Assembly (NCBI GenBank): GCA_947462335.1
Contig: OX381716.1
Span: forward strand, 8,442,861 to 8,506,860
Direction: 5' to 3'
From: Harmothoe impar
Taxonomy: Eukaryota; Annelida; Polychaeta; Phyllodocida; Polynoidae
Length of the DNA: 64,000 bases
Position numbers and translations under genes: made by a program. This document shows, one piece after another, positions 24,086 to 36,379 of the stretch (positions are counted from its first letter, which is position 1; each line of letters begins with the position of its first letter). The notes below the pieces were generated by a model. That model had not been told where the DNA came from. It searched no databases and saw only the letters and a list, made by a program, of their open reading frames with translations.

Positions 24086-24887
24086 ACTATAGTTGTTAGA
24101 ATGCCTCTATCTGTCCATAGTTGGACATGGCTTGCTTCTTCTAATATCCCATAGTAGAAAAACATAATAAGGTCATTACTGTTAAAAAAAGAATTGTTCA
24201 AAAGCTCAAAATACAACAGAGCTGCTACCAACACAGTGCTTAAATTCTACCGCTAATCCATGCTTGACATTGTCATTTGTGGAACAACCAACCCCATTAT
24301 CAGGTCTGAGCTTACAATCATGCAGATGGCGCTGGGTGAAAAAAGTAGAACCTGTACCTTTTTAGCCAAACTTAGCCTCAGGTGCCAGAATCCATTCCCC
24401 GTATTTGTTGTTCATTTCCCAGCACCACTTAGCGTGTCTGTCGAGTACGGTGGTTGTTTTTAGACATCTGCAATTTGTTCAGAGAGTGCCCCACATAAGG
24501 GAACATGATTAGTTTTTTTCTCAAGTATGCTTAGCTGAGTAAGGACCTTGAGAGAGGTTCATAATAATATGAATATAACTCCTATCGGCTTATACACCCA
24601 CAAATAAGAGTTTATATGGATGTATTGCTGGTGACTATAGATCAGTACAGCAGGAAAGGGTGACTCTGTTGATTAGGAGTTGAATTATAAAACATATATT
24701 ATGGTTCGGGTTCTATGGCATGTGATCGAGACAAAATGAAAAAGCAATCTTGTTGGTTAATATCCAAAACAGGCTTCCATTTTGTTCCAAACGGACAGTG
24801 ATAAATTTTCATTTCCCAAGTGTGAAAGTTTCATTAGTGAACCAAAAATGTTGATAACTACATATTACATGAAATTAATTACAACAT

Positions 24888-25222
24888 CCCTCCAAACAGA
24901 ACTCAAGAATCACGCAAGTCAGAAATATTTCCCAAGAAATGCACAAACTGTATGCACAAGAGAGACACAGTAGATTCTCGAGAATAGTGAACGTTCCTAG
25001 TGACATGTTCAATGGTGGCGTGTATTTCCCGAGTTGTACTCATGCAATAACTAGAATTTTCACAAGTAGAATGAAGCCTTAGATTTTACAAGTTTTACTA
25101 CAGGAAATGACACTGAACATGACACAACAAAATTGAATTTTTTTTTCGAAAAACATCCCGAAAATTCTTGAGTTTTGACACAAGAATGGAACAAGTTACG
25201 TTTGCGATTTTGCTTGGAGGCA
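24888..25222 (+). repeat. Family C repeat (full length)
   Basis: One of the most complete copies, from ccctccaaacagaactcaag through agtgaacgttcctagtgaca to a diverged gcgattttgcttggaggc end. Length is about 335 bp. Confidence 0.75.
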
Positions 25223-25639
25223 ATGCATCACACCATGACAAATGGCCATGAAGCCGTTGGGGCCTTCATTACAGAGTCAAACTTGTTCAGAATTCCTCAA
25301 ATAATAGACACCTGTATAAGGTCTATGTCATGTGATCGATACAAAATGAGAAAGCAATCTTGTTGTTTAATATCCAAAACAGGCTTCTGTTTTGTTCAAA
25401 ACTGACAGTAATAAATTTTCATTTCCCAAGCGTGAAAGTTTCAGCACTAAACCACAAGTTTTGATAACTTCATATTACATGAAATTCAGCCAGGAAATTC
25501 TACCCTTGGCTTATCTGTCCTGGAATTAACAAACTCTGCACAACTCCAGATCTAATTTAGAGTAGCAGAACGCTTGTAGAAACCTGACAGTCGTGAGGGC
25601 CTGGAACGCTGGTGGATATCTTAATATTTCAACATATTC

Positions 25640-26038
25640 CCAAGCAGGATTTCATTTACCGACCCTGTAAGAACCTCAAGATCTAATGAATTGAGTTAGA
25701 GAGAAGTGCTATCTCCGATATCAACTAACAATTTAAGGACGTCACTGTGACAGCTTAAGGTTCTTAAAATGACTGTAACATTGACAATAATCCCTGGTTG
25801 CCATAATGTGTTAAATAGAAGTCAGGTAACCCTGTTTGCAGCATGGGGCATACAATGTGTAACTCTATGACCGGTGCATCTCTATGACTGCCAGAACTAA
25901 AAAGAACACTTATATACAGCAGATCTACATAGAAATATGATAAATTCTAGGTTGATTACTTTTTAGCACATGGTAATATATATATATATTACATTTCTAT
26001 TAGGGTATCCTCGAGATGAACTGTTTCCAGTTCTGCAG
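25640..26038. other. Non-coding, with (TA)n at 25,977-25,990
   Basis: Contains a short TA microsatellite and then a moderate pyrimidine stretch leading to the acceptor of the next candidate exon. Confidence 0.4.
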
Positions 26039-26208
26039 GTTATTGAGTTTCAATTTGTATCGGTCTGTGGCGGAGATAGCTTTCAGACAGAAGGGTCATC
26101 TATGTCAGCAGAGTGAAGTAGGCCTTGTATTCAGCGTGGGGCAGAGACAGCAACAACAGAGCAAGTCGGTGTGGGGAGATAGCAGTTGGTCCTCTGTGAA
26201 GCACAAAG
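26039..26208 (+). CDS. Possible host coding exon (170 nt, product unknown)
   Basis: An acceptor-like ctgtttccagttctgcag precedes it and a good donor (AAAG|GTATGT) follows. The frame entered in phase 2 stays open for 56 codons and leaves in phase 1. The peptide is Gln/Ser-rich (GQRQQQQSKSVWGDSSW) and has no recognisable domain. Its incoming phase fits the exon ending at 19,730 and its outgoing phase fits the exon at 63,156. Against it: the polypyrimidine tract is only fair, and a second possible acceptor (gctttcag) lies inside. Confidence 0.4.
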
Positions 26209-26416
26209 GTATGTAAGATATAGGTTGCCTCAACTCTTTGCACCTCAGAGCCAGACCTGTCATCTGCAGGTGTCAGGGACGCCTTTCTGAACTCCATTTA
26301 AACATTTAAAGCCCCAGCGCCCCTATACAACCAATCTCTTGGTCACTATAGTGCCCAACCAAGTTAGTCATTCTTTGGCTCCCTATAGGACCAACCTAGG
26401 TGACTTAATATTTCCA

Positions 26417-26742
26417 GGAGGCTCTTTCAGAACAACTGACGTGATCGTAGGCAAATGATGACCTGACTAAACCTGTTTGACGACCAGCAGTAAATTGTGT
26501 TTCACAAGATAAAATCGTCAAAAAATATAATTGGACACATTTGCCATCTATATCTAGTGTATGGTATTTACCATTTTTGTATAGTGTATAGTGTATTTTC
26601 TGAAATGGCCTCAATATTCCTTTGACGACCACTTAGGATCCATACATTTGCCATGGTGGTCAGCACCCAAATTAACACTTTTGACATGTTTTGACGAAAC
26701 TCTAATTATGACGACTGACGAGTCCTTTCTGAAAAACCCTCC
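26417..26742 (+). mobile_element. MITE, family B with internal insertion
   Basis: Ends GGAGGCTCTTTCAGAA / TTTCTGAAAAACCCTCC. It is about 100 bp longer than other family B copies because of extra sequence around 26,525-26,690. Confidence 0.75.
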
Positions 26743-28130
26743 AGAACTCATAATTTTGACAGGTGATGGGGTCAGTGTTTTTTTAAGGAGGGGAGATATT
26801 TCACCCCTTTTGAGCAAGAAAGTCGATCCTCTACTATGAAATGGGTCTACTGCAATATATTTAAATGAGGCAGAAAAATGGGACCTTGGGCAAATATGTT
26901 ATGTGAGGAGACAAATTCAGTTGGATGAAGCTGTGAAGGTTTTGAAGGGTCTTTTAAATTTCGATTACCGGGAATCTTTGACAAATAAGGATTCACCTCC
27001 TTAATTCTGCCCTGAATGCCTTCAGTTGTTTTCCAGAGAGCACTGACCTTCAAAGTGAAGCCCCACAATTATCCTTTCAGAACCACATTGTGCTTAAAAA
27101 TTCCATACTTTGGTCATCATGATGAATAAAAGCGGGCCTGGTATTTAACTCACTGGCCTTGGATAAGTTATTCCCATGCTTAAGGAATATATCGACCCCA
27201 TAGGCTTAATATTTATACAAATTGGCTGGATTTGTGTATCGTAAGAACTAATGAAATAATGCCCCAGAGCGCTATGCATCCCTAAAAGGGGATTAATAAA
27301 GAAATAAATGGCTTCAGGATGGCAAGCCCTGGGACAAACAAGAACAGGAAGTCATAAAACGAAAAGGCCAAATCAAAAGAGTTGAAGTGGAAGTTGGGTT
27401 GACTTATTTGTCGGGTTGAGTGTGCATCTTTACCGAGGCGCGAGGTGAGCGTGTTCTATTACCGACAAGAAAAGAGGCCTTGATGAGCAGGAGACTGCTG
27501 GTGCTCCCCGATATACAGGGGGACTATTCTAAAACCTCTCGTAAAAGCCTCAATGTTGTAAAAGCCTGAATGTCGTAACAGAATCACCCGACTGGCGGCC
27601 ACAAACTATAAGCATGTACAATAAATGTTAATTTCTGGAGGTAACTCAGATGTCAGCATGTTTTGACATATACAATGTACTTATAAAAGATGTCTTTTCC
27701 TTGGCTGGTTATAACTATCTGAGCTCCCAATTTAAGCTCTGGACAAAAATGACCATAACCCAGATATGTGCAAGCCCAGCTGGCCAAGATGAAATATAGA
27801 TGGGCCCGAGGGACCAATGATGTCTGGGGTATATATCTCTCAGTTATATTATTTGAGCTAATTGCAAATCTCACTTATAGTGAGTTCTTGCAGACCCACA
27901 AAAACAGAAAGTCACAGCTCAAAAGAGCAAAGCATTCAGTCATATCATTCCATGAAGGGAATTCCATTTGCATGTTCTATTCAAGTCTGAATATAAGTGA
28001 AGGGAATTCTTGAGATACTACTTAAGGTTAGTTTATTATTTCAGAATGCTGTACTGCACCTCTTTCAGAAACACCCGTGCTGGTTTTACGGGAAAGCTGC
28101 ATGTGCACTGTTAAACCAACTCATGTTTTA
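26743..28130. other. No gene seen
   Basis: Mixed-composition non-coding DNA without a supported gene or recognised repeat. Confidence 0.4.
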
Positions 28131-28630
28131 ATGTCAGTCGTCATCATGATGCTTGAATAAAGCCCTGAGGAGTCCACCCGTCATGCTGCATTTTCGCATC
28201 ATGCTGGCCCTTCTGAGATGTATCATACCTGTGGCATATCAAACCCATAATGCTTAAATGCAGCCCTTGGGAATTACTTACAAAGGCAGAAACTGACAAT
28301 GAATTGCATTATGCTGTAAAACACTATGCAGCCATTAAATGGTTAACATGGAGCGCGGGGCTGAATGCTGACATAAAATGTGCAGAGCTGATTGGAAACA
28401 GTATCAGGTTACTGCTTGTGCACGAAATGAACTTAAACCCTTCACGATCAGCAAAGTGCTTCAACTCAATGTACGATGTATAAATGGAGCGAGGCTAAGT
28501 ACATTGCCATTGCTGCATTCATACATCATGGCAACATTACAGGGTTGATGCACTCCTGCAAGGGTTTTATTGGTGCATCATGACTCTGAGTGAACATAAA
28601 GCCTTGAGGCATCATCCCGAGCTTTAAGGG
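28130..28630. mobile_element. Family A MITE fragments
   Basis: Two decayed family A cores (cgtcatcatgatgcttgaat at 28,138; attgctgcattcatacatcatgg at about 28,508) end at ctttaaggg beside TTAA at 28,631-28,634. Confidence 0.45.
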
Positions 28631-28634
28631 TTAA

Positions 28635-28878
28635 CCACCCTTTAAGGACAGTTTGTCCCGAAAAGATGACATTTCTCGTCATGATGCACCAATGTAACCC
28701 TGGCAAATAACAAGTAAATGCATTGCTGCATCATGCCAACCCTTTGGGTGTGTCTCCATCCCATAGCGTCAGCATGATGCTTGAATACAGCGCTGGCGAG
28801 TTACTCGCCAGGGCTGCATTCATGCATCATCGCGACCAAGGGCACGATGCATTAATACATTATGCCTCTCTTAAAGGG
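28635..28878 (+). mobile_element. piggyBac-like MITE, family A
   Basis: Starts after TTAA (28,631-28,634) with accaccctttaaggacag and ends cctctcttaaaggg. The core at about 28,790-28,825 forms a hairpin: gcgctggcgagttactcgccagggctgc-type arms. Confidence 0.8.
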
Positions 28879-28888
28879 TAAAAAACAC

Positions 28889-29383
28889 TCAGGATGTGAA
28901 CATTGTCAACTGGAGAGAATGAGGACGTTTTGACTTCTGTGTAACTCCCATGAAGTGCCCTTGGTATTTTCCTTTGCTATTTTCAAATGGATCACCAGTC
29001 ATAACACCACTCTCCCAGCACAGTTTCAATGAGACATTGCCAATACAGACTTTCTTCTGTGGAACAATGGAGGGAAACAGTACTACTCCCTGCCCTCCTG
29101 TAGCCGCCTCACAATGCAGTCTCCATACACCAAAAGTAGTTCCCAGAAATAGGTCTACTTTAAACCATACAAATGTGACCAAATTGTCTCTAACTTTGAA
29201 CAGTTGTTGTTCATATATGCCTTTAAATATTTCAGTCGAGCCAAAGTTGTGGAAACAAATAAAAAAGCTTGGTATAGGCAAGTTTTCAGGGTTTTGGCAG
29301 AGAAGGAATAAGTATCGGTAGAAATGAATGGAAGAATCTGCTTGGAGATTGTCATAACACAAGTTCCTCTCAGAATGAGGCAA
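28889..29383 (-). CDS. Uncharacterised ORF, 164 codons
   Basis: The longest simple open frame outside the Polinton-like element and the satellites. It reads leftward from an ATG at 29,383 to a TGA at 28,889. The C-terminal 110 residues have protein-like composition (for example TTFGVWRLHCEAATGGQGVV), but no family, signal peptide or membrane segment is recognisable. A 123-codon frame overlaps on the other strand, so at most one is real. It may be an exon, a decayed transposon gene or chance. Confidence 0.25.
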   Translation of the reverse strand: MPHSERNLCYDNLQADSSIHFYRYLFLLCQNPENLPIPSFFICFHNFGSTEIFKGIYEQQLFKVRDNLVTFVWFKVDLFLGTTFGVWRLHCEAATGGQGVVLFPSIVPQKKVCIGNVSLKLCWESGVMTGDPFENSKGKYQGHFMGVTQKSKRPHSLQLTMFTS

Positions 29384-29504
29384 TTTCTAGGCAGATTTTT
29401 TTACACTATGGACATAAGATGACGTAATGATGGTTAAGTAATTCCAGAGGAAAGTTTTAGACTTTTCAGAGTGAATTTTGTAAAGCTGTCACCTGTCGTT
29501 TGTG

Positions 29505-29560
29505 CATCCCCTCCAAACAGAACTCAAAGATGACACAAGTTAGAAAGGTTCGCATTTCAT
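29505..29560 (+). repeat. Family C repeat, left end only
   Basis: Matches only the first ~55 bp of the family (cctccaaacagaactcaaag ... agttagaaaggttcgca). Confidence 0.6.
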
Positions 29561-31110
29561 GTTGACCTGAGGTAATTGATTCAGCTTTTAGAGTTGTAAT
29601 GCTATCTGAATACTGTGCTAGCCATGGTTAGCTACTCGCTATGGCTGCAATTATGTCTCATGATGACAAATTTGCCCACCGTTTTTGACATAATAAGCGC
29701 ACAGTGTGCTGGAAAAAAATAAAAGCAAAAATAAAATTTAATTGCCACTTCTAAAGACATAGAACAGTAGGTGTGAATACTAATGTTTATTGTTTACATC
29801 TGTGGTATCCTGACAGAGGCAAGAGACGCCAAATCACGTCAGTATAACGTCCTATTCATACTCGCAACAGTGTATTTTGGGATGTGTGCTTATGTGATAT
29901 TATGAAGACTTAAACACTATGCAGAATTCATGTCTAGATTGTTAACTAATACCCACAATCAACACCAGTGGCGCTCTGCCACCATTAGGTATAAAGGAGC
30001 ACACACTGCAGCCGACCCCAGAGATGGTTAGAGAGCTATTCAGGGTAGTACTGCAGTGGTGTTAACATCTACACTGTACGTATGTACAATAAACCAAAAC
30101 TACACACCTAATCGCTGATTATATTGTCACTTATCGTCATGCATATTATGTTTGCAAATGACATACGCTTAACCTAGGCAATGATGGCGTGATGACAGTT
30201 ATATGTTGAATACGGTAATGCTATTAAAGACTATGCAGTCCTTTAAGCATTTACTGCTGGTGACGACCACCCAGTGTAAGCCTTCACAATGCTCAGTTAG
30301 TGCAATAGTTCACCTTGATCAAAACACAAAAGAAACGACTCAACTCCACTTCCCGTTAAAATATCACACGACACTTTGCCCATTGACTGCAGTCCCGGTT
30401 GTTCTATATTTAGATGCCCTACCGCCAAAGCCATAACTTACCAGCTTTTTCAAGTGACAAAATAAAAGTGGTAGGAGACCTGAATATCAGTGTCTAAGCA
30501 GCGGCAGAAGGTGAGGAGGTGGTCCAGGAGTCAGGTTTTGGTTTTGGTGGTCTCCAAAGGTCATGGGTTTAATGCCTTGTTGGCAGAGAGGGATGACTAA
30601 GCAGTTTTGAGCGGCAGAGGAGACCAGTGTAGGGCCGGGAGGTGTGAAAAGGTGTGTTGGTCGGGGAGCAGGATGTGACAGGCGACACCCGGGTGCTGAT
30701 AAAGGGCACGGGGGACACCATCAACAAAAGGCGACAGGAAAGTGTGATTTCCTCGCTGACAGCTCCACCCAGCGGGAACCCGGTAGATTTATCACTCCCC
30801 CCTCCTCACTGACTCCCTCCACCTCTAGCCCTACTCAGTCCTTCTCTGCAGAACCAAAACAGTCCTATGGCCATATGGTCTTATTGCTAGACATTCAGCA
30901 TGGAAGTCACACCATTGAGATATTTTGAACACATTCCCTTTATTGAGGTAATTCATAACAGTCACATCAAAATAAGTTTGTATGTACTATATTACAAGGG
31001 ATACAGTTCAGTTCTACATTGTAAAAGAACTGGTTTTCGGTAGCAACCTGAAACAGTAATAGTCTGTTCATTATAATTTTCGTCGTTACTGATTTTTTAG
31101 TAATTAAACA
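29561..31110. other. No supported gene
   Basis: A frame at 30,645-30,809 with protein-like composition (includes GDTRVLIKGTGDTINKRR) opens just after a TGA and lacks a clear acceptor. Otherwise non-coding. Confidence 0.35.
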
Positions 31111-31124
31111 GTTGCTGATCCTTC

Positions 31125-31930
31125 TCATCCAACCCTTCACTCCCTCATTCCCTCATTCCCTCACTGCATCACCCCCGCCCTCCCTCCCTCTCTCACTCCC
31201 TCACGCTATACCGCTGTCAATTCCTCACTCCTTCCCTTCCTCACTCCTCACTCCCTCACTCCCTCACTCCCTCACTCCCTTCCTCCCTTGTTCCCTCAAT
31301 ACTTCCGTCAATTTTTCACTCAAGACAACTACTCCCTCACTCTCTCACTCTCTCACTCCCTCACTCTCTCACTCCCTTGTGCCCTCACATCATCAATCCC
31401 TCACTATCTCACTCCCTCACTCTCTCACTGCTCATTATGACATCCTTCCTTCCTCACCCCTTACACAACTCACTCCACATTCCCTTACTCCCTTGTTCCC
31501 TTACTTTCTCATTCCCTCAGTTCCTTACTCACTCACTCCCTCATTCCCTCACTCCCTCACTCCCTCACTCCCTCACTCCCTCACTCCCTCACTCCCTCAC
31601 TCCCTCACTCCCTCACTCCCTCCTTCCCTCCCTCCCTCCCTTCCTCACTCCCTCACCCCCTCACCCCCTCACTCCCTCACATCCTCATTCCCTCAATTCC
31701 TCACCCCCTCACTCCCTCACTCCCTCATTCCCTCATTCCCTCACTCCCTCACTCCCTCACTACCTCACTACCTCACCCCCTCACCTCCTCAACCCCTCAC
31801 TCCCTCATTCCCTCAGTCCCTCACTCCTTCACTCCCTCACTACTCCCTCCCTTCCTCACTCCCTCATTCCCTCACTCCCTCACTCCCTCACTCCCTCACT
31901 CCTTTTGTTCCCCATTCTCTCACTAACTAG
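31125..31930 (+). repeat. CTCACTCC-type satellite, about 800 bp
   Basis: Tandem ctccctca/cattccct octamers, purest around 31,535-31,690. Translation in any frame gives a spurious Ser-Leu-Pro-His repeat. One strand is purine-only over long runs, so triplex formation and length instability are likely. Confidence 0.95.
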
Positions 31931-32109
31931 TTCCCTCACTCCCTTACTGCCTTGTTTTCTCAATACTGCCCTCCATTGTTCACTGCTGACACCTTCTCAC
32001 TCACTCCCCCACCCAGACTGGCCTGCTACTGTCACCATACAGTTTAGTTTGCTCCATCACTGTCGCTGTGTGTCGGCCTCATTCTCTGTTACGCCCAAAT
32101 ACCACAAGG

Positions 32110-32170
32110 ATAGATGCAGTGACAATGCATGTGTGGTGCACTAATGCATAATGTGGTCCTTAAAGGGTTA
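32110..32170 (-). mobile_element. Family A MITE right-end fragment
   Basis: Reads aatgcataatgtggtccttaaaggg next to TTAA. More family A core follows at 32,255-32,400 in decayed form. Confidence 0.5.
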
Positions 32171-32459
32171 AGACTAAACTATGTAGGAGTGTGTGAGTTG
32201 AACCACCCTCCTGCACAGACATCTAATCTAGTACTACCAGGTAGTTACATCATCAACCCTGTAAGGGCCGCATACAGCATAAATTTATCTGTCCCCTAGT
32301 AGTCTCGACATGTGAATTCAGCTCCAGTTAGGTACTAGCCAGTGCTGCATTCAAGTATCATGCCTGCGCTACAGGGTTGAATTCTAAAGAACCAGTACAA
32401 TGTTCCTATACAGCACCTGCAAAGGACCCGTCAGTGCTGCATTAGTGTAATCTGAAATG

Positions 32460-32590
32460 AGGTCTGGCTTTTAGAAACTAAGGTTTAAATAAACTCAACC
32501 GGCGGACAGTTTTAAGATCAAAATATTTCTTAAAACTGGTCATTTGTCCGCCAGTCGAGTGAATTTATTTTAGTTTCTTGGAGAAAATTT
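32460..32590. mobile_element. Small foldback MITE
   Basis: Inverted arms: ctcaaccggcggacagtttt on the left and the complement of aaaactggtcatttgtccgc on the right, around an A/T centre. The outer arms (agaaactaaggtt / ttagtttctt) extend the palindrome. Confidence 0.65.
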
Positions 32591-33247
32591 GTTTTTGGCT
32601 GTGTTATACTAAATATAGAGAAAACGGGCAATCTTGGCAATGGAAACGTGTTCCATATAGTAGTTATTTCCTTATATCAGGCCTCCTTATTACAAGATTT
32701 TTAATTTTTAGCGACATGCTGTCCTTAGAGGCCTAAGCCGTTTACTAGGCTCCGTGAGGCCATCACTATCTCCTTTTGGGAAGCCAAATCTGCCCTTTAT
32801 AACCAGTGTCCCTTAGAACGAATACTAAATGTAGAGAGAATGGGCAATTTTGGCAATCGAAATGTGTCCCTTATTCCTTTCATCAGGCATCCAGATTTCA
32901 TTTTTAGTGACTTGCTGTGTTTAAAGGGTTAAGCAGCTTACCAGGCGCCGTGAGGCCATCACTATCTCCTTACTTACTCGCGCCAGGGTTCAGGGAGGGT
33001 GCAGGGGCCTGGGAGTTTGACGTAACTGAGACTTTAACTACACACTCCACTTACTGAGATTGGATGCATGTAGACTGGTTGCTATCTGGTATCCATGGCA
33101 ACAGGTCGAGGTATGCAATAGGACATGCTGTAGTCTAGTGTGAACGACTGGAGCCATCACTCACTTTGAAACCTGATTGGTCATAAGAAAAGATGTACTT
33201 GGCCCTAGCATCTACCTAGATGCAAAACTTATTTAACAACCTATTTA

Positions 33248-33475
33248 ACACTTTGGGGACACATTTTGCTAAAGATGAATTTGTCCGCACGTTGCACCAA
33301 TGCAGCACCAGTGAGTTACTCGCTGGGGCGGCATTGGTGCCGAATGCTGGCGAATTTAGGAGTGTCCCCTAGCGCCTCCATGGTGCTTGAATGCAATACT
33401 GGCAAGTTACTTGTCAAGGCTGCATTCATGCATTCGTGCATCATGACGACCAAAGGCATGATGTCGATTCTTGAG
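33248..33475 (+). mobile_element. piggyBac-like MITE, family A (decayed)
   Basis: Left end ttaacactttggggacac; the core has gtgagttactcgctggggcg and tgcattcatgcattcgtgca. The right end is lost. Confidence 0.6.
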
Positions 33476-34850
33476 TAGCTCAGTTGCAGTGAGTATAGTT
33501 TGTCTTATGTTATTCTCCTTTAGTCATTGCTGTTTTCCCAAGGTGTGCTTAACAATATCTAAACCGTATAGTTCCTTCTTCTACCACTGCTTTGCCACCA
33601 AGGCGCTGCGGTCAGGTAGCAGCTACTACTCTACATAGCTGTCTGACTTAGGGATGTCTTTGTACCTAGCTGCCTGAATAAGGGATGTTATAGTTCCTTC
33701 CTCTACCACTGCTACTGCCACCATGGCCCCAGCTGTTATTATATCTAGTTGGCTTAGGGATACTTCTGTAGCAACACTGTCAGAGGTTTTATTTAGTTAG
33801 TGTAGCTACACAATATGATATACTGTAGATTTACAGTATATACTATGGTAATAGTATACATGGCAAGTATAATATACTGTTAGTTTAGAGAGGCGTAGGA
33901 AGCAAACCTTCATTAGGGGGGGGGGCTACCCCGACTTAGCATCAGCTTTTATGCTTGATGTTGCATATACAGGGTTATATTGAAATTGTGAAGAAAAGTA
34001 TTGTTTAAGCTCCCTTTAGTCCTGATTGGGGTTTTATGCCCCTCTACTCTTACTTTTTCCTATGTGGTACAGGTACGTTTGGGAAAATTTGTGTAATATA
34101 TGACAAGGTCTTGGGAGAATTTTCGGGGATCCGAACATATTCAACTGGCTTGGGAATACGTGTGTAGCTACACTGTCAGAAGTCAGTGTAGCTGCACAGT
34201 ATTATATGATGTACATGGGAAGTACAATATACTGTTAGTTTATAGTATAAATATACAAAGGTTCACAAGTTTTGTTCTGTTGACAGTGTTATTTCACAAG
34301 TTGACACATGAGCTGTATCTTACGAGACCGCAGGCCAAAATTATGAGAGGGGAGCCTAAAATATCATTTTTCTATGCCATTTTAATGTAAAGCAAACTAC
34401 AATTTTTGATGACATCACAGGCCGTGAAGTACCATCATGGGTAATTTCATGGTGGGTATGACATACGGGAGTCCTTGGTTAACTCTTCCTTTAGTCCTTG
34501 GTTAAAGCAATGGCCCTGCAGTATTCAATGAAATATAAAATGACATATAGGACTATTTTGGCTGCACTATTTACAGTGTAGCGGCCTGAGTCAGGGAAGC
34601 CCCTGTACCTAGATATCTGACTCCGGGAGGAGAGCGGCTTGTTTCAATCAGACCGAGGGCCATTATTGATGTGTGCTGAGGGTCGACTTTCAGCGCGGTG
34701 TGCCCGTGGGGCGGGCAGACAGGCGAGGTAAGAGCTGATCGTTACCTACAGGCAGTGAGCTGGGTGGGGCTCTATAGGGACCCGGGCAGGACCAGGTAGG
34801 GGTCCTGCAGCCTGCAGCACTCTAGGCCCATTCCTGTAGCCAGCAAATAT
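33476..34850. other. No gene seen; local GC-rich patch at 34,600-34,810
   Basis: Contains direct repeats of a tacagtagcaacactgtcag-like phrase (about 33,770 and 34,160). The GC-rich patch includes gcgcggtgtgcccgtggggc and a donor-like GCGAG|GTAAGAG at 34,725, but no exon could be closed. Confidence 0.35.
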
Positions 34851-35190
34851 CCTTCCAAACTAAATCTCAAGCGGAATTTGTGCCATTCTTGTGTGATTAC
34901 TTGAGAATTTTAGAACGTTTGGGAAAGTTTTTTTGAAATTTTCTTGTATCATATTCTGTGCCATTTCTTGTAGTGAAACTCATTGAATACAGGTCTTCAG
35001 TCTACTTGGGATTTCCAGTTATTTACATGAGTAAAACTCGGGAAATAACGTCACTGTTGAATCTGTCACTAGTGAATGTTCGCTATTCTCGAGAATATCG
35101 GTGTCTATATTGTGCATACAGCTTGTGTGTATCCCGGGAAATATGAACGTTTCTAATTTGTGTCATTCTTGCATTCTGTTTGGGCTGTGG
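34850..35190 (-). repeat. Family C repeat (full length, reverse)
   Basis: Reverse-oriented copy starting ccttccaaactaaatctcaa and ending attctgtttggg. Length is about 340 bp. Confidence 0.75.
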
Positions 35191-35950
35191 GCACCCGGGC
35201 AGCATGAGATAGGGGGCCTGCAGCCTCGAGTGCTCCAGGCCCACTGCCACCGTTAGGTCAAATGGGCCTGGACGATTTTGTATCTAATAAAAGCTATCCT
35301 ACTAATAAAATGCTCCTGGATCACTTTTTAATGAGATGTGTAGATCATTATCTGGTTTACCATGGTCACATGATCATGAATGAGGTTGTGTATGGCCTCA
35401 TGAGTCCGAATCCCAACTTGGCAAAAATGTAGGTTCCTTTTTTTACATTATTTATTTTGCCTATATGAAGCATACATACCCCTATACTGGCATAGTAATA
35501 TAACAGATTAGATATTTGGATAGGGACAAAAGTGTAATAGAGGTGCATTGTACAGATGTCAAAATTACTACTAATTGTGACAAGGTGGGACTCAAACCCA
35601 TGATATCCTGATCTCTGATATCCAGTACAGGTTAGTGCATAAGTACTGTCTCAGACTGTATACATATAGTCGGGGCCCGAGACCGCATTCCTGCAGCCAG
35701 GAAATATAGCTATTACAGTCAATGCTATGAGAATTCTGATTTACCTCTGTAGACACAACTTTCTTGATGCATAAGTATTTAAGGCTTCATCCCTTCATAT
35801 ATGTGAGCTAGATTGCTACATCATACAGTTTCTGATTTCCCCATCCAACCGGCATCTAGATCCTGGGGAGTAAACAGTTCTGCCTATAGACCAATGCAGC
35901 AAGAAAGGGTGAATTGTCAAGAAAGTTATAGATTAAGTTTTTGAACATTA

Positions 35951-36379
35951 CCGTAAAACCCCGGCTTTAAGACGACCCCGGCTTTAAGACGACCCCCAAA
36001 CTTGAGAAAAAAATCCGTCTTGTACAAAAACGATATGACAAAATGGAAAACCCCACCTTTAAGACGACCCCCGATTTTGGGGGTCCTGCCCAACCCCAGA
36101 CCCCCTCTAAGTCACCCAAATCATAATTTTCAATGATTTTTCCGTGAGCTTCCTGTAGCCTATACATGTCAATACATGTCACCTTGCAAAACCAATGAAG
36201 GAAAAGATAATATATGCTACCAGTTCGTTGGTATATATTTTTCTTTTTGGGGGGCATTTTTCCAAATGAAAATTGTCAAAGCCCCGCCTTTAGGACGACC
36301 CCCCTCTTCAGGAAAAAAATCCGTCTTGTAGGAAAAAAATATCCCAAAATAAATCCGTCTTAAAGGCGGGGTTTTACGG
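35951..36379. mobile_element. Tc1/mariner-pogo-like MITE, family D variant
   Basis: Ends CCGTAAAACCCCGGCTTTAA / TTAAAGGCGGGGTTTTACGG with TA on both sides (35,949-35,950; 36,380-36,381). It shares terminal bases with the 15.3-kb copy but has a different inner arm (gacgacccc instead of ggtcgaatt). Confidence 0.85.

Larger units (their letters stand above)
22978..25640 (+). repeat. Tandem segmental duplication (two ~1.3-2-kb blocks)
   Basis: Three pairs of matching blocks run in the same order: gagcttacaatcatgcagat at about 22,980 and 24,307 (with ~200 bp of high similarity including agtgtctgtcgagta-type sequence); aaagcaatcttgttggttaa at 24,741 and its match at 25,350; and gataatcacatactatatga at 23,570 with its match at 25,450. 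The family C repeat (24.9 kb) and a family A relic (23.85-24.08 kb) are not shared and were added or lost after duplication. Confidence 0.7.

Noticed and set aside
30645..30809. Frame with protein-like composition near 30.7 kb
   Set aside because: Begins right after an in-frame TGA, with no pyrimidine-rich acceptor and no matching family.
31112..32144. Long Ser-Leu-Pro-His repeat ORFs (272 and 255 codons)
   Set aside because: They are translations of the CTCACTCC satellite in two frames, with no start context, splice signals or non-repeat protein sequence.
35585..35650. tRNA-like B box (minus strand gggtttgagtccc)
   Set aside because: No matching A box at the right distance and no cloverleaf. 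At most a decayed SINE fragment.
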